Below are positions 15,654 to 23,632 of a stretch of 28,543 nt of DNA, piece by piece. The stretch comes from an uncultured Eubacteriales bacterium (GTDB lineage Bacteria > Bacillota > Clostridia > Oscillospirales > Oscillospiraceae), in NCBI GenBank assembly GCA_905202605.1, contig CAJKSU010000011.1, forward strand, positions 1 to 28,543, in the 5' to 3' direction. The position numbers and the translations under genes are program-made. Each line of letters opens with the position of its first letter. Positions within the stretch are counted from its first letter, which is position 1. The notes beneath the pieces are model-generated. The model saw nothing but the letters and a program-made list of their open reading frames with translations, made no database searches and was not told the DNA's origin.

Positions 15654-16948
15654 ACGCTGTTTCTTATACCGCAAAGGCGCTGGCAGAGCGGGGGCGGGAC
15701 AAGCTGCCCCCGGAGCTGCAATCGGGCTGTCATCTGATTTACAGCTCCCCTGCAACGCTGGCCTTTAACTCCCCCGGCGCAGAGGGCTTCGGCGTCAAGC
15801 GGGCAGGGTTGGCGATTCCGGATTCCGTGATGCTGCTGGTGGCGCCGGGCTGCTGCGGACGGAATACGTCGCTGATCAGCCGGATGCCGGAGTATGACCG
15901 CCGGTTCTTCTACCTGATGATGGACGAGACGGACGTGGTCACCGGGCGGCATCTGAAAAAGATTCCTCAGGCGGTGCAGGAGGTGGTGGAGAGCCTTCCC
16001 AAGCGCCCCTCTGTGGTGATGATCTGCATCACCTGCGTGGATGCGCTGCTGGGGACGGATATGGAGCGGGTTTGCCGGAAGGCGGAGGACGCAGTGGGAC
16101 TTCCGGTGCGCCCCTGCTATATGTACGCACTGACCCGGGAGGGGCGAAAGCCCCCAATGGTGCATGTGCGTCAGAGCCTTTATTCCCTGCTGGAGCCGAG
16201 AAAAAAGATCGCAAGCTCCGTGAATTTTCTGGGCTTTTTTGCCCCGCTCCAGCAGGACTGTGAGCTGTATGACCTGCTCCGGGGCATCGGCGTTCGGGAT
16301 ATCCGGGAAATCTCCCGGTGCAAAGATTATGCGGAGTACCAGCGCATGGCAGAGGCGAACTTCAATCTGGTGCTGAATCCGGAGGCACGGTTTGCGGCGC
16401 GGGATTTTGAGGAACGGCTGCAAATCCCCTCCATCGAGCTGCGGCGGCTGTATCAGATGGACAAGATTCACAGTCAGTATCGGGCGCTGGGCGCGGCGCT
16501 GGGGTCGGCGCTGCGGGACGAGGAAGCCTGTCGGGAGACGGAGCAGGCCATAGAGCGGTTCCGGGAAAAGCACTCGAACCTGACCTTTGCCATCGGCGAA
16601 TGTATGAATGGCGATCCCTTTGAATTGGCGGTGGCGCTGCTCCGGATGGGGTATGGGGTCAGCGAGATCTACGGCACCGTAACGGACGAGAACTTTGTCT
16701 ATGTCCAGCGGCTATCGGAGCTTGCGCCGGAGCTGCGGGTGTATTCCAATCTGGAGCCGACCATGCTGCACTATGACTGCGCGGAGGCCGGAGCGGACGT
16801 GACCATCGGCAAGGACGCAGGCTATTATCATCCCGGCTGTCCCAACCTCCCATGGAACGAGGATGTGCAGCCCTTTGGCTATGCGGGGCTAAGGAAGCTG
16901 CTGATGGAACTGGATCGTGTACTTTCGGAAAAGGAGAAGACCGTATGA
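15650..16948 (+). CDS. Nitrogenase component 1-type protein, NifD-like copy 1 (D1)
   Basis: A 432-residue member of the NifD/NifE/BchN superfamily. By eye, C27 (SGCHLI), C69 (APGCCGR) and C129 (ITCVDALLG) align with the three alpha-subunit P-cluster cysteines of nitrogenase, so it probably binds a [4Fe-4S] or similar cluster at the D-K interface. The position equivalent to the FeMo-cofactor cysteine is Asn (about 243); a different cysteine, C224, lies 19 residues upstream and is shared with D2. The GTG start at 15650 is preferred because AAGGAGG ends 7 nt upstream; the ATG at 15644 would sit on that site. It overlaps the H1 stop (GTGA) and the K1 start (ATGA). The substrate is unknown. Confidence 0.88.
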   Translation: MNAVSYTAKALAERGRDKLPPELQSGCHLIYSSPATLAFNSPGAEGFGVKRAGLAIPDSVMLLVAPGCCGRNTSLISRMPEYDRRFFYLMMDETDVVTGRHLKKIPQAVQEVVESLPKRPSVVMICITCVDALLGTDMERVCRKAEDAVGLPVRPCYMYALTREGRKPPMVHVRQSLYSLLEPRKKIASSVNFLGFFAPLQQDCELYDLLRGIGVRDIREISRCKDYAEYQRMAEANFNLVLNPEARFAARDFEERLQIPSIELRRLYQMDKIHSQYRALGAALGSALRDEEACRETEQAIERFREKHSNLTFAIGECMNGDPFELAVALLRMGYGVSEIYGTVTDENFVYVQRLSELAPELRVYSNLEPTMLHYDCAEAGADVTIGKDAGYYHPGCPNLPWNEDVQPFGYAGLRKLLMELDRVLSEKEKTV

Positions 16949-17994
16949 AGGGACTGAGAAAGGTCATATCCCCCTTTGCACCGGATCAGTCCGGTGCGTC
17001 GGCGGTGCTCTATGCGCTGGGCGGTATCCTCGTGATTTGCGATGCGGGGGGCTGCGCGGGTAATATCTGCGGCTTTGATGAGCCGAGATGGTTCACCCAT
17101 AAGAGCGCCATCTTCAGCGCAGGTCTGCGGGACATGGACGCCATTCTGGGACGGGATGACCGGCTGGTGGAAAAACTCCGGGACACGGCGGAAAAGGTGC
17201 ATGGCAGCTTTGCTGCGGTGATTGGAACGCCGGTTCCCGCAGTAATTGCCACGGACTATCGGGCGCTGCGGCGGCTGGCAGAGAAGAAAACGGGCGTGCC
17301 GGTGCTTACTGTGGATACCGACGGCATGGAGCTGTATGATGTGGGCGCAGAAAAGGCTTATCTTGCCCTGATGCAGCGGTTTGCCGAGGAGAAGCTCCCG
17401 GTAGAGCCGGGGCGCATCGGCGTGCTGGGACTGACGCCATTGGACTTTGGCAGCCCCAAGGATCAGCCGCGGCTGACGGAAATCCTGAACCATCAGGGCT
17501 GGGAGCAGGTATGGTGCTATGGCTGCGGCAGTCTGGAGGAAATCCGTCAGGCGTCCAGCGTGGAAAAGAATCTGGTGATCGCCCCGGACGGCCTGAAGGC
17601 GGCAAAGTATTTAAAGGAAAAATTCGGCACGCCCTATGAATGCGCCGATCCCCTTGCGGAAAGGGCGCTGGAAAATGTGGACGCGGCGGGGAAGCGGGTG
17701 CTGGTGGTGCATCAGCAGGTGCGGGCCAATACGGTTCGGACGCTGCTGGAGCGCAGTGGAGCGGCTTCTGTTACCGCAGCGACATGGTTTATGCAGAAGC
17801 CGGAGCTTCGGCGGGAAGGGGATATTCGCCTCACCGAGGAAGACCAGTTACAGGAGCTGCTGGAAACGGGAAGCTTTGACCTGCTCATTGGCGACAGAAG
17901 CATGTGGGCGGTGGCGCCTAACTGCACCGCACAGCAGGTGGAGCTGACGCATTTTGCCGTATCGGGAAGGACGGAGGCGCCATGGACGGAGTGA
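16945..17994 (+). CDS. Nitrogenase component 1-type protein, NifK-like copy 1 (K1)
   Basis: A 349-residue second component 1 subunit, clearly paralogous to K2 (shared LYxLGG, GC at residue 37, EPRWF/ETRWY, MDAILG, GLTPLDFG). C37 in DAGGCAGN aligns with the NifK Cys95 P-cluster ligand and is kept in K2. The other two NifK P-cluster cysteines are missing: the Cys153 region reads GTPVPAV. With D1 this leaves three plus one cysteines, enough for a single [4Fe-4S] cluster, as in protochlorophyllide reductase NB where an aspartate is the fourth ligand (inference). C32 and C42 are extra and specific to K1. It is far shorter than NifK (about 520). The ATG overlaps the D1 stop and follows AAGGAG by 8 nt. 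Confidence 0.86.
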   Translation: MKGLRKVISPFAPDQSGASAVLYALGGILVICDAGGCAGNICGFDEPRWFTHKSAIFSAGLRDMDAILGRDDRLVEKLRDTAEKVHGSFAAVIGTPVPAVIATDYRALRRLAEKKTGVPVLTVDTDGMELYDVGAEKAYLALMQRFAEEKLPVEPGRIGVLGLTPLDFGSPKDQPRLTEILNHQGWEQVWCYGCGSLEEIRQASSVEKNLVIAPDGLKAAKYLKEKFGTPYECADPLAERALENVDAAGKRVLVVHQQVRANTVRTLLERSGAASVTAATWFMQKPELRREGDIRLTEEDQLQELLETGSFDLLIGDRSMWAVAPNCTAQQVELTHFAVSGRTEAPWTE

Positions 17995-20312
17995 TTACCC
18001 GGCGCATCCGGGTCTACGGCATTGTGCAGGGGGTGGGCTTCCGGCCCACCGTCAGCCGCCACGCCATGGAGGCCGGGATCACCGGCACTGTTGCCAACTG
18101 CGGCCCCTACGTGGAAATTTATGCACAGGGAGTCACAAAGCAGGTGGAGGCGTTCCGAAGGGCGCTGGAGCATCGTCCCCCCAAGCGGGCGGCAATTCTG
18201 AAAATCGACGAAAAGGATGCAGAGAATGCGCCGATATTCCCGGACTTCTCCATCATCGAGAGCGCCAAGACCAGCGGCGAGATTTTCATCTCTCCGGACA
18301 TTGCCATCTGCGAGGACTGCAAGCGGGAGCTGTATGATCCCAGCAACCGGCGGTATCTCCATCCCTTTATCAACTGCACCTGCTGCGGCCCAAGACTTAC
18401 GATCCTCGATGCGCTGCCCTATGACCGGGAGCGCACCAGCATGAAGGCGTTCCCCATGTGCCGTGTCTGCGCGGAGGAATACCACGACCCGGCGACCCGG
18501 CGCTATGACGCCCAGCCGGTATGCTGCAACGACTGCGGCCCACAGGTATATCTGCTGGGGCGGCAGGAGCGGGGGAGGGACGCCATTACTGCGGCAAGAA
18601 AAACGATTTTACAGGGGGGCATTGTGGCGATGAAAGGCATCGGCGGCTTCCACCTCTGCTGTGACGCTGCCAATCAGGCGGCGGTAGCGATGCTGCGCCA
18701 ACGGAAAAAGCGCCCCATGAAGCCCTTTGCAGTGATGATGCGGGACGAGGAAACGGTTCTGCGGGAATGCCATATCACCCCGGAGCAGCAGGAAATCCTT
18801 ACGGGACACCAGAAGCCCATTTTGCTGCTGGAACGGAAGGAAACGGGGAGGCTGTGTCCCGCAGTGGCGCCGGAGAACCCAAGAGTGGGCGTGATGCTGC
18901 CCTATGCGCCGGTACAGCTATTACTGTTTGACTATGACGATGGACGGAACATGCCGGACTGTCTGGTAATGACCAGCGGAAACGTCAGCGGCGCACCCAT
19001 CTGCCGGGACGATAAGGACGCGGAGACGGAGCTGGGGCATCTGGCGGACTGCATCCTGTCCCATGACCGGAATATCCGCATTCGGGCGGACGATACGGTG
19101 ATGGACTTCTTCCAAAACCGCCCCTATATGGTGCGCCGGAGCCGGGGCTATGCCCCCTTGCCGGTGGTATTGTCGGGGCAGTACAGGGGTACGGTGCTTG
19201 CCATGGGCGGCGAGCTGAAAAACAGCTTCTGCATCGGGGTCAACGACCTCTGCTATCTTTCGCCCTATGTGGGAGATTTGCAGGATCTCCGGACGGTAAA
19301 GGCACTGGAGGAGACCATCGGGCGGTTTCAGACGCTGCTGGAGGCGAAGCCGGAGGCGGTGGTCTGCGACCTGCATCCGGGATATAACTCCGTTGCCATG
19401 GCGAAGGAAATGGGGCTGCCGGTGATCCCTGTGCAGCATCACTATGCCCATATCCTCTCCTGCATGGCGGAAAACGACTGCCATGACCCGGTGATCGGCG
19501 TATCCATGGACGGCACCGGTTATGGAACAGACGGCACCATCTGGGGCGGCGAGCTGCTGCTTTGCCGGGAGGACGGCTTCCGGCGGCTGGGCAGCATTCA
19601 GCCGTTTTTGCAGCTGGGGGGCGACGCCTCGGCACGGGAGGGCTGGCGCATTGCGGTGAGCATGATCCATGCCCTGACCGGGGATCGGACGGAAACTCTG
19701 AACATCATCCGCAAGCTCGGCCTTTGTGACGAAAGCACCGCAAGGGTGCAGCTGACCATGGCGGAGAAGCACATCAATGCGGTGACCTCCACCAGCGCTG
19801 GACGGCTGTTTGACGGGGTCAGCGCCATATTGGGCATCCGGAATGCCTCCACCTTTGAGGGCGAGGCGTCCACGGCGCTCCAGTACCGGGCGGAGGCGTG
19901 GAACCGGGCGCACCCGTCCATGGAGCGGGTCCAGCCGGAAGCGCCGGAGACAGCGGAGAACGGCTTCCTGACCCTGCCCACCCATCAGATTGTAAAGAAT
20001 ATTCTTAGCGCCCGTCTGGCAGGGGAAATTCCGGACAGGCTGGCACTGGAATTCCACCGCCGTCTGGCGGGACAGATCGCCGGAGCGGTGCAGGCCGCTG
20101 CGGAACAGACGAAGATCACCACGGCAGCGCTCAGCGGCGGCGTGTTCCAGAACGGACTGCTGCTGGAGCTGACGGTGGAAGCATTGGAGCAGCTGGGCAT
20201 TCGGGTGCTGACCCACAGCCTTGTGCCGCCCAACGACGGCGGCATTGCGCTGGGGCAGGCAGTCTATGGCCTTGCCCGGCTTCGAAACCAGAATGATAAC
20301 ATAGGGGGATAA
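17982..20312 (+). CDS. hypF: Carbamoyltransferase HypF
   Basis: A 776-residue full-length HypF, which converts carbamoyl phosphate and ATP to carbamoyl-adenylate and passes the carbamoyl group to the C-terminal cysteine of HypE. This is the first step in making the cyanide ligands of [NiFe]-hydrogenase. Domains in order: acylphosphatase (about 1-95; GFRP with R21), two zinc fingers of the CxxC-x18-CxxC type (C110/C113/C132/C135 and C160/C163/C182/C185), a YrdC-like domain (about 195-380), and a Kae1-like domain with the metal motif QHHYAH and later GGVFQN. All catalytic landmarks are present. The gene overlaps the end of K1 by 13 nt, so it is translationally linked to the nitrogenase-like set. 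Confidence 0.97.
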   Translation: MDGVITRRIRVYGIVQGVGFRPTVSRHAMEAGITGTVANCGPYVEIYAQGVTKQVEAFRRALEHRPPKRAAILKIDEKDAENAPIFPDFSIIESAKTSGEIFISPDIAICEDCKRELYDPSNRRYLHPFINCTCCGPRLTILDALPYDRERTSMKAFPMCRVCAEEYHDPATRRYDAQPVCCNDCGPQVYLLGRQERGRDAITAARKTILQGGIVAMKGIGGFHLCCDAANQAAVAMLRQRKKRPMKPFAVMMRDEETVLRECHITPEQQEILTGHQKPILLLERKETGRLCPAVAPENPRVGVMLPYAPVQLLLFDYDDGRNMPDCLVMTSGNVSGAPICRDDKDAETELGHLADCILSHDRNIRIRADDTVMDFFQNRPYMVRRSRGYAPLPVVLSGQYRGTVLAMGGELKNSFCIGVNDLCYLSPYVGDLQDLRTVKALEETIGRFQTLLEAKPEAVVCDLHPGYNSVAMAKEMGLPVIPVQHHYAHILSCMAENDCHDPVIGVSMDGTGYGTDGTIWGGELLLCREDGFRRLGSIQPFLQLGGDASAREGWRIAVSMIHALTGDRTETLNIIRKLGLCDESTARVQLTMAEKHINAVTSTSAGRLFDGVSAILGIRNASTFEGEASTALQYRAEAWNRAHPSMERVQPEAPETAENGFLTLPTHQIVKNILSARLAGEIPDRLALEFHRRLAGQIAGAVQAAAEQTKITTAALSGGVFQNGLLLELTVEALEQLGIRVLTHSLVPPNDGGIALGQAVYGLARLRNQNDNIGG

Positions 20313-20316
20313 CATC

Positions 20317-20526
20317 ATGTGTGTTGGATTATCGGCAAAGGTAGTAAAGGTAACGGACGGCACGGCGCTGGTGGATGCATCGGGCGCGCGCCGGGAGGTC
20401 TCCGCAGCGCTGCTGGAGGATCTGGAGCCGGGGGATTACGTGATGGTGCATGCGGGCATTGCCATTGCGAAGATCACCGATGAGGATGCGCAGGAGTCCC
20501 GCAAGGTCATGGAGGAGCTGCTGTAA
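20317..20526 (+). CDS. hypC: HypC/HybG/HupF family chaperone HypC
   Basis: A 69-residue protein with the essential N-terminal Met-Cys (C2) in MCVGLS, a small beta-barrel pattern, and the conserved PGDYVMVHAGIAI segment. HypC forms a complex with HypD through C2 and carries the Fe(CN)2CO unit to its client. In [NiFe]-hydrogenases the client is the large subunit; none is encoded here, so the client may be different. GGGGG precedes the ATG. The stop codon overlaps the hypD start by one base (TAATG). It is slightly short but complete. Confidence 0.95.
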   Translation: MCVGLSAKVVKVTDGTALVDASGARREVSAALLEDLEPGDYVMVHAGIAIAKITDEDAQESRKVMEELL

Positions 20527-21572
20527 TGGATAAGAGCATGGAAGCCGCCAGAGCCATTATCACCGGCTATGACGGGCGGCCACTTCGGATCATGGAGGTC
20601 TGCGGCACCCATACCCACGAGATTTTTCGGCTGGGGCTGCGGAAGCTGCTGCCGGAGCAGGTGGAGCTGATCTCCGGGCCGGGATGTCCCGTCTGCGTGA
20701 CCCCGGTGGGCTTTATTGACGAGGCCATTTTGCTGGCGGAGCAGTACGGAGTAACGGTCTGCACTTTCGGCGATCTGGTACGGGTGCCGGGGACGGAGCA
20801 GAGCCTTGCGGGCGCGAGAGCGAACGGGGCAAAGGTACAGGTGGTCTACGCCCCCATGGACGCGGTGGAGTACGCAAAGAGCCATCCGGAGGAGCAGGTG
20901 TGCTTCCTGTCGGTGGGCTTTGAAACCACTACCCCGGCCTCCTGCCTTGCGGTGGAGCTGGCAAAGGCGCAGGGACTGACGAATTTTTCCCTGCTTACTG
21001 CCAACAAGACCATGCCCATGGCCTATCAGGCGCTGAGGGGCAGCGCGGACGTATTCCTGTACCCCGGTCATGTCAATGCCATCACCGGCACGAGGCTCTG
21101 CGAGGAGCTGGTGGGGGAGGGCGTCAGCGGCGTGGTGGCGGGCTTTACTGCCAGCGAGCTGCTTACGGCGCTGGCGGCGGCACTGCAAAAGTCCAAGGAG
21201 GGGAAGCCCTTCTTTGTCAACGCCTATCCCAGAGTGGTGACCAGAGAGGGAAGCGTCAAGGCACAGAGGCTGGTGGAAAAGCTTATGGAGCCATGCGACG
21301 CCCAGTGGCGGGGGCTTGGCAATATCCCCGGCTCCGGCATGCAGCTGCGTCCGGAGTATGCGGAATTTGACGCCAGAAAGAAATTTGATCTGCCGAAGAT
21401 CGAGGGACGGGGAAATCCCGCCTGCCGCTGCGGCGAGGTGTTGCAGGGCAAATGCAAGAGCACCGACTGCCCGCTGTTCGGCAAGGTCTGCACCCCCATG
21501 CATCCGGTGGGAGCCTGCATGGTGTCCGGCGAGGGCGCATGCTCGGCATATTATCAATACGGAATGGAATAG
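20526..21572 (+). CDS. hypD: Hydrogenase formation protein HypD
   Basis: A 348-residue HypD, the iron-sulfur scaffold on which, together with HypC, iron receives two CN and one CO. Diagnostic motifs are EVCGTHTHE (C26), SGPGCPVCVTP (C54, C57) and GFETTTPA. A C-terminal cysteine-rich region (CRCGEVLQGKC, then CPLFG and VC) binds the [4Fe-4S] cluster that supplies electrons. All three functional cysteines of the active cleft are intact, so the protein should be active. It acts in the cytosol with HypC, HypE and HypF encoded beside it. Confidence 0.97.
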   Translation: MDKSMEAARAIITGYDGRPLRIMEVCGTHTHEIFRLGLRKLLPEQVELISGPGCPVCVTPVGFIDEAILLAEQYGVTVCTFGDLVRVPGTEQSLAGARANGAKVQVVYAPMDAVEYAKSHPEEQVCFLSVGFETTTPASCLAVELAKAQGLTNFSLLTANKTMPMAYQALRGSADVFLYPGHVNAITGTRLCEELVGEGVSGVVAGFTASELLTALAAALQKSKEGKPFFVNAYPRVVTREGSVKAQRLVEKLMEPCDAQWRGLGNIPGSGMQLRPEYAEFDARKKFDLPKIEGRGNPACRCGEVLQGKCKSTDCPLFGKVCTPMHPVGACMVSGEGACSAYYQYGME

Positions 21573-21583
21573 GAGACGGTATC

Positions 21584-22591
21584 ATGGCAAACGAAACAGT
21601 AACTCTGGCTCATGGCGCAGGCGGAAGCCAAACGGCGCAGCTCATTGACCGGGTGTTTAAGGCGCATTTCGCCAACCCCAGTCTCACTGCGGACGATGCG
21701 GCGGTGTTGGAGGCGCCCAAGGGGAAAATGGCAATGACCACCGACGGCTTTATTGTCTCTCCGGCGTTTTTCCCCGGCGGCAACATCGGAAAGCTCTCCA
21801 TCTGCGGCACGGTGAATGATCTGGCCTGTATGGGCGCAAAGCCCAAATATCTCTCCTGCGCCTTTGTCATTGAGGAGGGCTTCCCCATGGACAAGCTGGA
21901 GGAGATCGCCGCCGCTATGGAGAAAACTGCCAAGGAGGCCGGGGTGCAGATCGTCTCCGGCGATACCAAGGTGGCGGGAAAGGGACAGGTAGACGGCGTG
22001 TTCATTACCACCACCGGCGTGGGGGAGATCCTGCCCGGCGTGGAGACCGGCGGCGCAAAGGCTCAGCCCGGCGATGCGATCATTGTCACCGGAGATGTTG
22101 GGCGTCATGGCTGCACCATTCTCCTGAGCCGGGACGATTTTGGCATTGAGGCAGATGTAACCAGCGACTGCGCACCCTTATGGGGAACCGTGGAGGCGAT
22201 GCTGGAGGCAACCCATGAGATTCACGTGATTCGGGACGCCACCCGCGGCGGTGTGGGAACGGTGCTCTATGAGATCGCAGGACAGAGTGGCGTGGGCATC
22301 CGGCTCCAGGCGGGTGCGATCCCCGTGGCCCCGGAGGTAAAGGGCGTATGCGGCATGCTGGGGCTGGAACCGCTGTATCTGGCCTGCGAAGGGCGGCTGG
22401 TGATCTTTGCGCCCAAGGCCCAGGCGGAGAAGCTGGTGGAGGTGCTGCGGCAGCAGCCCTATTCCGGCAATGCCGCTATCATCGGCGAGGTCACCGGGGA
22501 GCAGGTGGGCAGAGTGGTCATGGAGACGGAGATCGGCACCCAGACCCTTTTGCCCCAGCCCAACGGAGAGCTGCTGCCCAGAATCTGCTGA
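21584..22591 (+). CDS. hypE: Carbamoyl dehydratase HypE
   Basis: A 335-residue HypE of the AIR-synthase (PurM) fold. It dehydrates the S-carboxamide on its C-terminal cysteine, using ATP, to a thiocyanate that donates CN to HypCD. The N terminus LAHGAGG and the ADDAAVLE segment match the family, and the protein ends exactly in PRIC, the conserved carbamoyl-accepting tail, so it is functional. The ATG at 21584 follows AGGAG by 8 nt; the reading frame opens further upstream inside hypD, but that extension is not conserved. Next comes the TM1266-family gene, 13 nt downstream. Confidence 0.97.
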   Translation: MANETVTLAHGAGGSQTAQLIDRVFKAHFANPSLTADDAAVLEAPKGKMAMTTDGFIVSPAFFPGGNIGKLSICGTVNDLACMGAKPKYLSCAFVIEEGFPMDKLEEIAAAMEKTAKEAGVQIVSGDTKVAGKGQVDGVFITTTGVGEILPGVETGGAKAQPGDAIIVTGDVGRHGCTILLSRDDFGIEADVTSDCAPLWGTVEAMLEATHEIHVIRDATRGGVGTVLYEIAGQSGVGIRLQAGAIPVAPEVKGVCGMLGLEPLYLACEGRLVIFAPKAQAEKLVEVLRQQPYSGNAAIIGEVTGEQVGRVVMETEIGTQTLLPQPNGELLPRIC

Positions 22592-22604
22592 GAGGAGAAA
22601 CGGC

Positions 22605-22871
22605 ATGGAAACAAGAGTTGCGGTGATTTCCATCATTGTGGAAGAAGGCTCGTCCATTGAAGCGCTGAATCAGCGGCTCCATGACGCCGCCCCTTATATC
22701 ATCGGGCGGATGGGCATTCCCTACCGGAAGCGGGGCATCAACATCATCAGCGTTGCCATTGACGCGCCCCAGCCGGTGATCAGCGCCCTGTCCGGGCAGA
22801 TCGGGAGCCTGCCCGGCGTGTCCGCCAAAACCGCCTATTCCCCGGTGATTGCGCAGGAGGATGCGCCATGA
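22605..22871 (+). CDS. TM1266-family iron-only hydrogenase system putative regulator
   Basis: An 88-residue protein with a ferredoxin-like (ACT/NikR C-terminal-type) pattern: a strand in VAVISIIVE, a helix IEALNQRLHDAAP, then RMGIPYRKRGINIISVAID and a final VSAKTAYSPV. This matches the TM1266 family, small proteins encoded next to [FeFe]-hydrogenase maturation genes. There is no DNA-binding domain, so the regulator label is conventional and unproven. The ATG follows AGGAG by 7 nt. The stop overlaps the H2 start (ATGA). It links this locus to [FeFe]-hydrogenase-type gene clusters independently of hydE and hydF. Confidence 0.87.
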   Translation: METRVAVISIIVEEGSSIEALNQRLHDAAPYIIGRMGIPYRKRGINIISVAIDAPQPVISALSGQIGSLPGVSAKTAYSPVIAQEDAP

Positions 22872-23632
22872 GAAAGCTGGCGATCTACGGCAAGGGCGGC
22901 ATCGGAAAATCCACCACGGTATCCAATGTTGCCGCGGCACTGGCGGAGCAGGGCGTGAAGGTCATGCAGATTGGCTGTGACCCCAAGGCGGACTCCACCA
23001 TCACCCTGCGCCATGGAAAGCACCTTTCCACGGTGCTGGAGCTGGTACGGGGCGGCAATTTGAATCCCGCACTGGAGGATATGGTGCTGGAGGGCTATGG
23101 CGGCGTGCTCTGCGTGGAGGCGGGCGGCCCCACGCCGGGGCTGGGCTGTGCTGGACGGGGCATCATTGCGGCGCTGGAAAAGCTGGAGGCCGCAGGGGCC
23201 TATGAGGTCTACCGGCCGGACGTGGTGCTCTATGACGTGCTGGGGGATGTGGTCTGCGGCGGCTTTACCATGCCCATGCGCAGCGGCTATGCGGATGCGG
23301 TGTATATCCTCACCTCCGGAGAGAATATGGCGATCCATGCGGCGGCGAATATTGCCTCGGCGGTGGAGCGCTTTCAGGGCAGAGGCTACGCAAGGCTGGG
23401 CGGCATTCTCCTGAACCGCCGGAACGTCAGGCGGGAGGAAGAAAAGGTGGAGGAGCTGGCGGAGGACTTCCACAGCAGAATCCTCTACCGCATCCCCCAC
23501 TGTCCGCTGGTGCCGGAGGCCGAGGAGCAGGGGAAAACCGTGCTGGAGGCCTATCCGGACAGCGAAATGGCGGAGGAATACCGGGCGCTGGCACGGACGC
23601 TCATGAAGGAGCTGGAGGAACTGCCATGCTGA
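22868..23632 (+). CDS. Nitrogenase-like reductase (NifH/BchL superfamily), copy 2
   Basis: A 254-residue paralog of copy 1 with the same landmarks: GKGGIGKST (8-16), CDPKADST (37-44), C94 in GCAGRG and C130 in DVLGDVVCGGF. It is therefore expected to form an ATP-dependent [4Fe-4S] homodimer serving the D2-K2 pair. Copies 1 and 2 share long identical runs around the cluster cysteines and differ most in residues 50-75 and in the C-terminal third, regions that contact the partner or vary freely. A dedicated reductase for each D-K set suggests that the two sets do different jobs. It overlaps D2 by 7 nt. Confidence 0.93.
   Translation: MRKLAIYGKGGIGKSTTVSNVAAALAEQGVKVMQIGCDPKADSTITLRHGKHLSTVLELVRGGNLNPALEDMVLEGYGGVLCVEAGGPTPGLGCAGRGIIAALEKLEAAGAYEVYRPDVVLYDVLGDVVCGGFTMPMRSGYADAVYILTSGENMAIHAAANIASAVERFQGRGYARLGGILLNRRNVRREEEKVEELAEDFHSRILYRIPHCPLVPEAEEQGKTVLEAYPDSEMAEEYRALARTLMKELEELPC

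Noticed and set aside
17982..22591. Simple [NiFe]-hydrogenase operon
   Set aside because: No large or small subunit, no hypA, hypB or maturation protease in the window; the hyp genes are embedded between nitrogenase-like modules.
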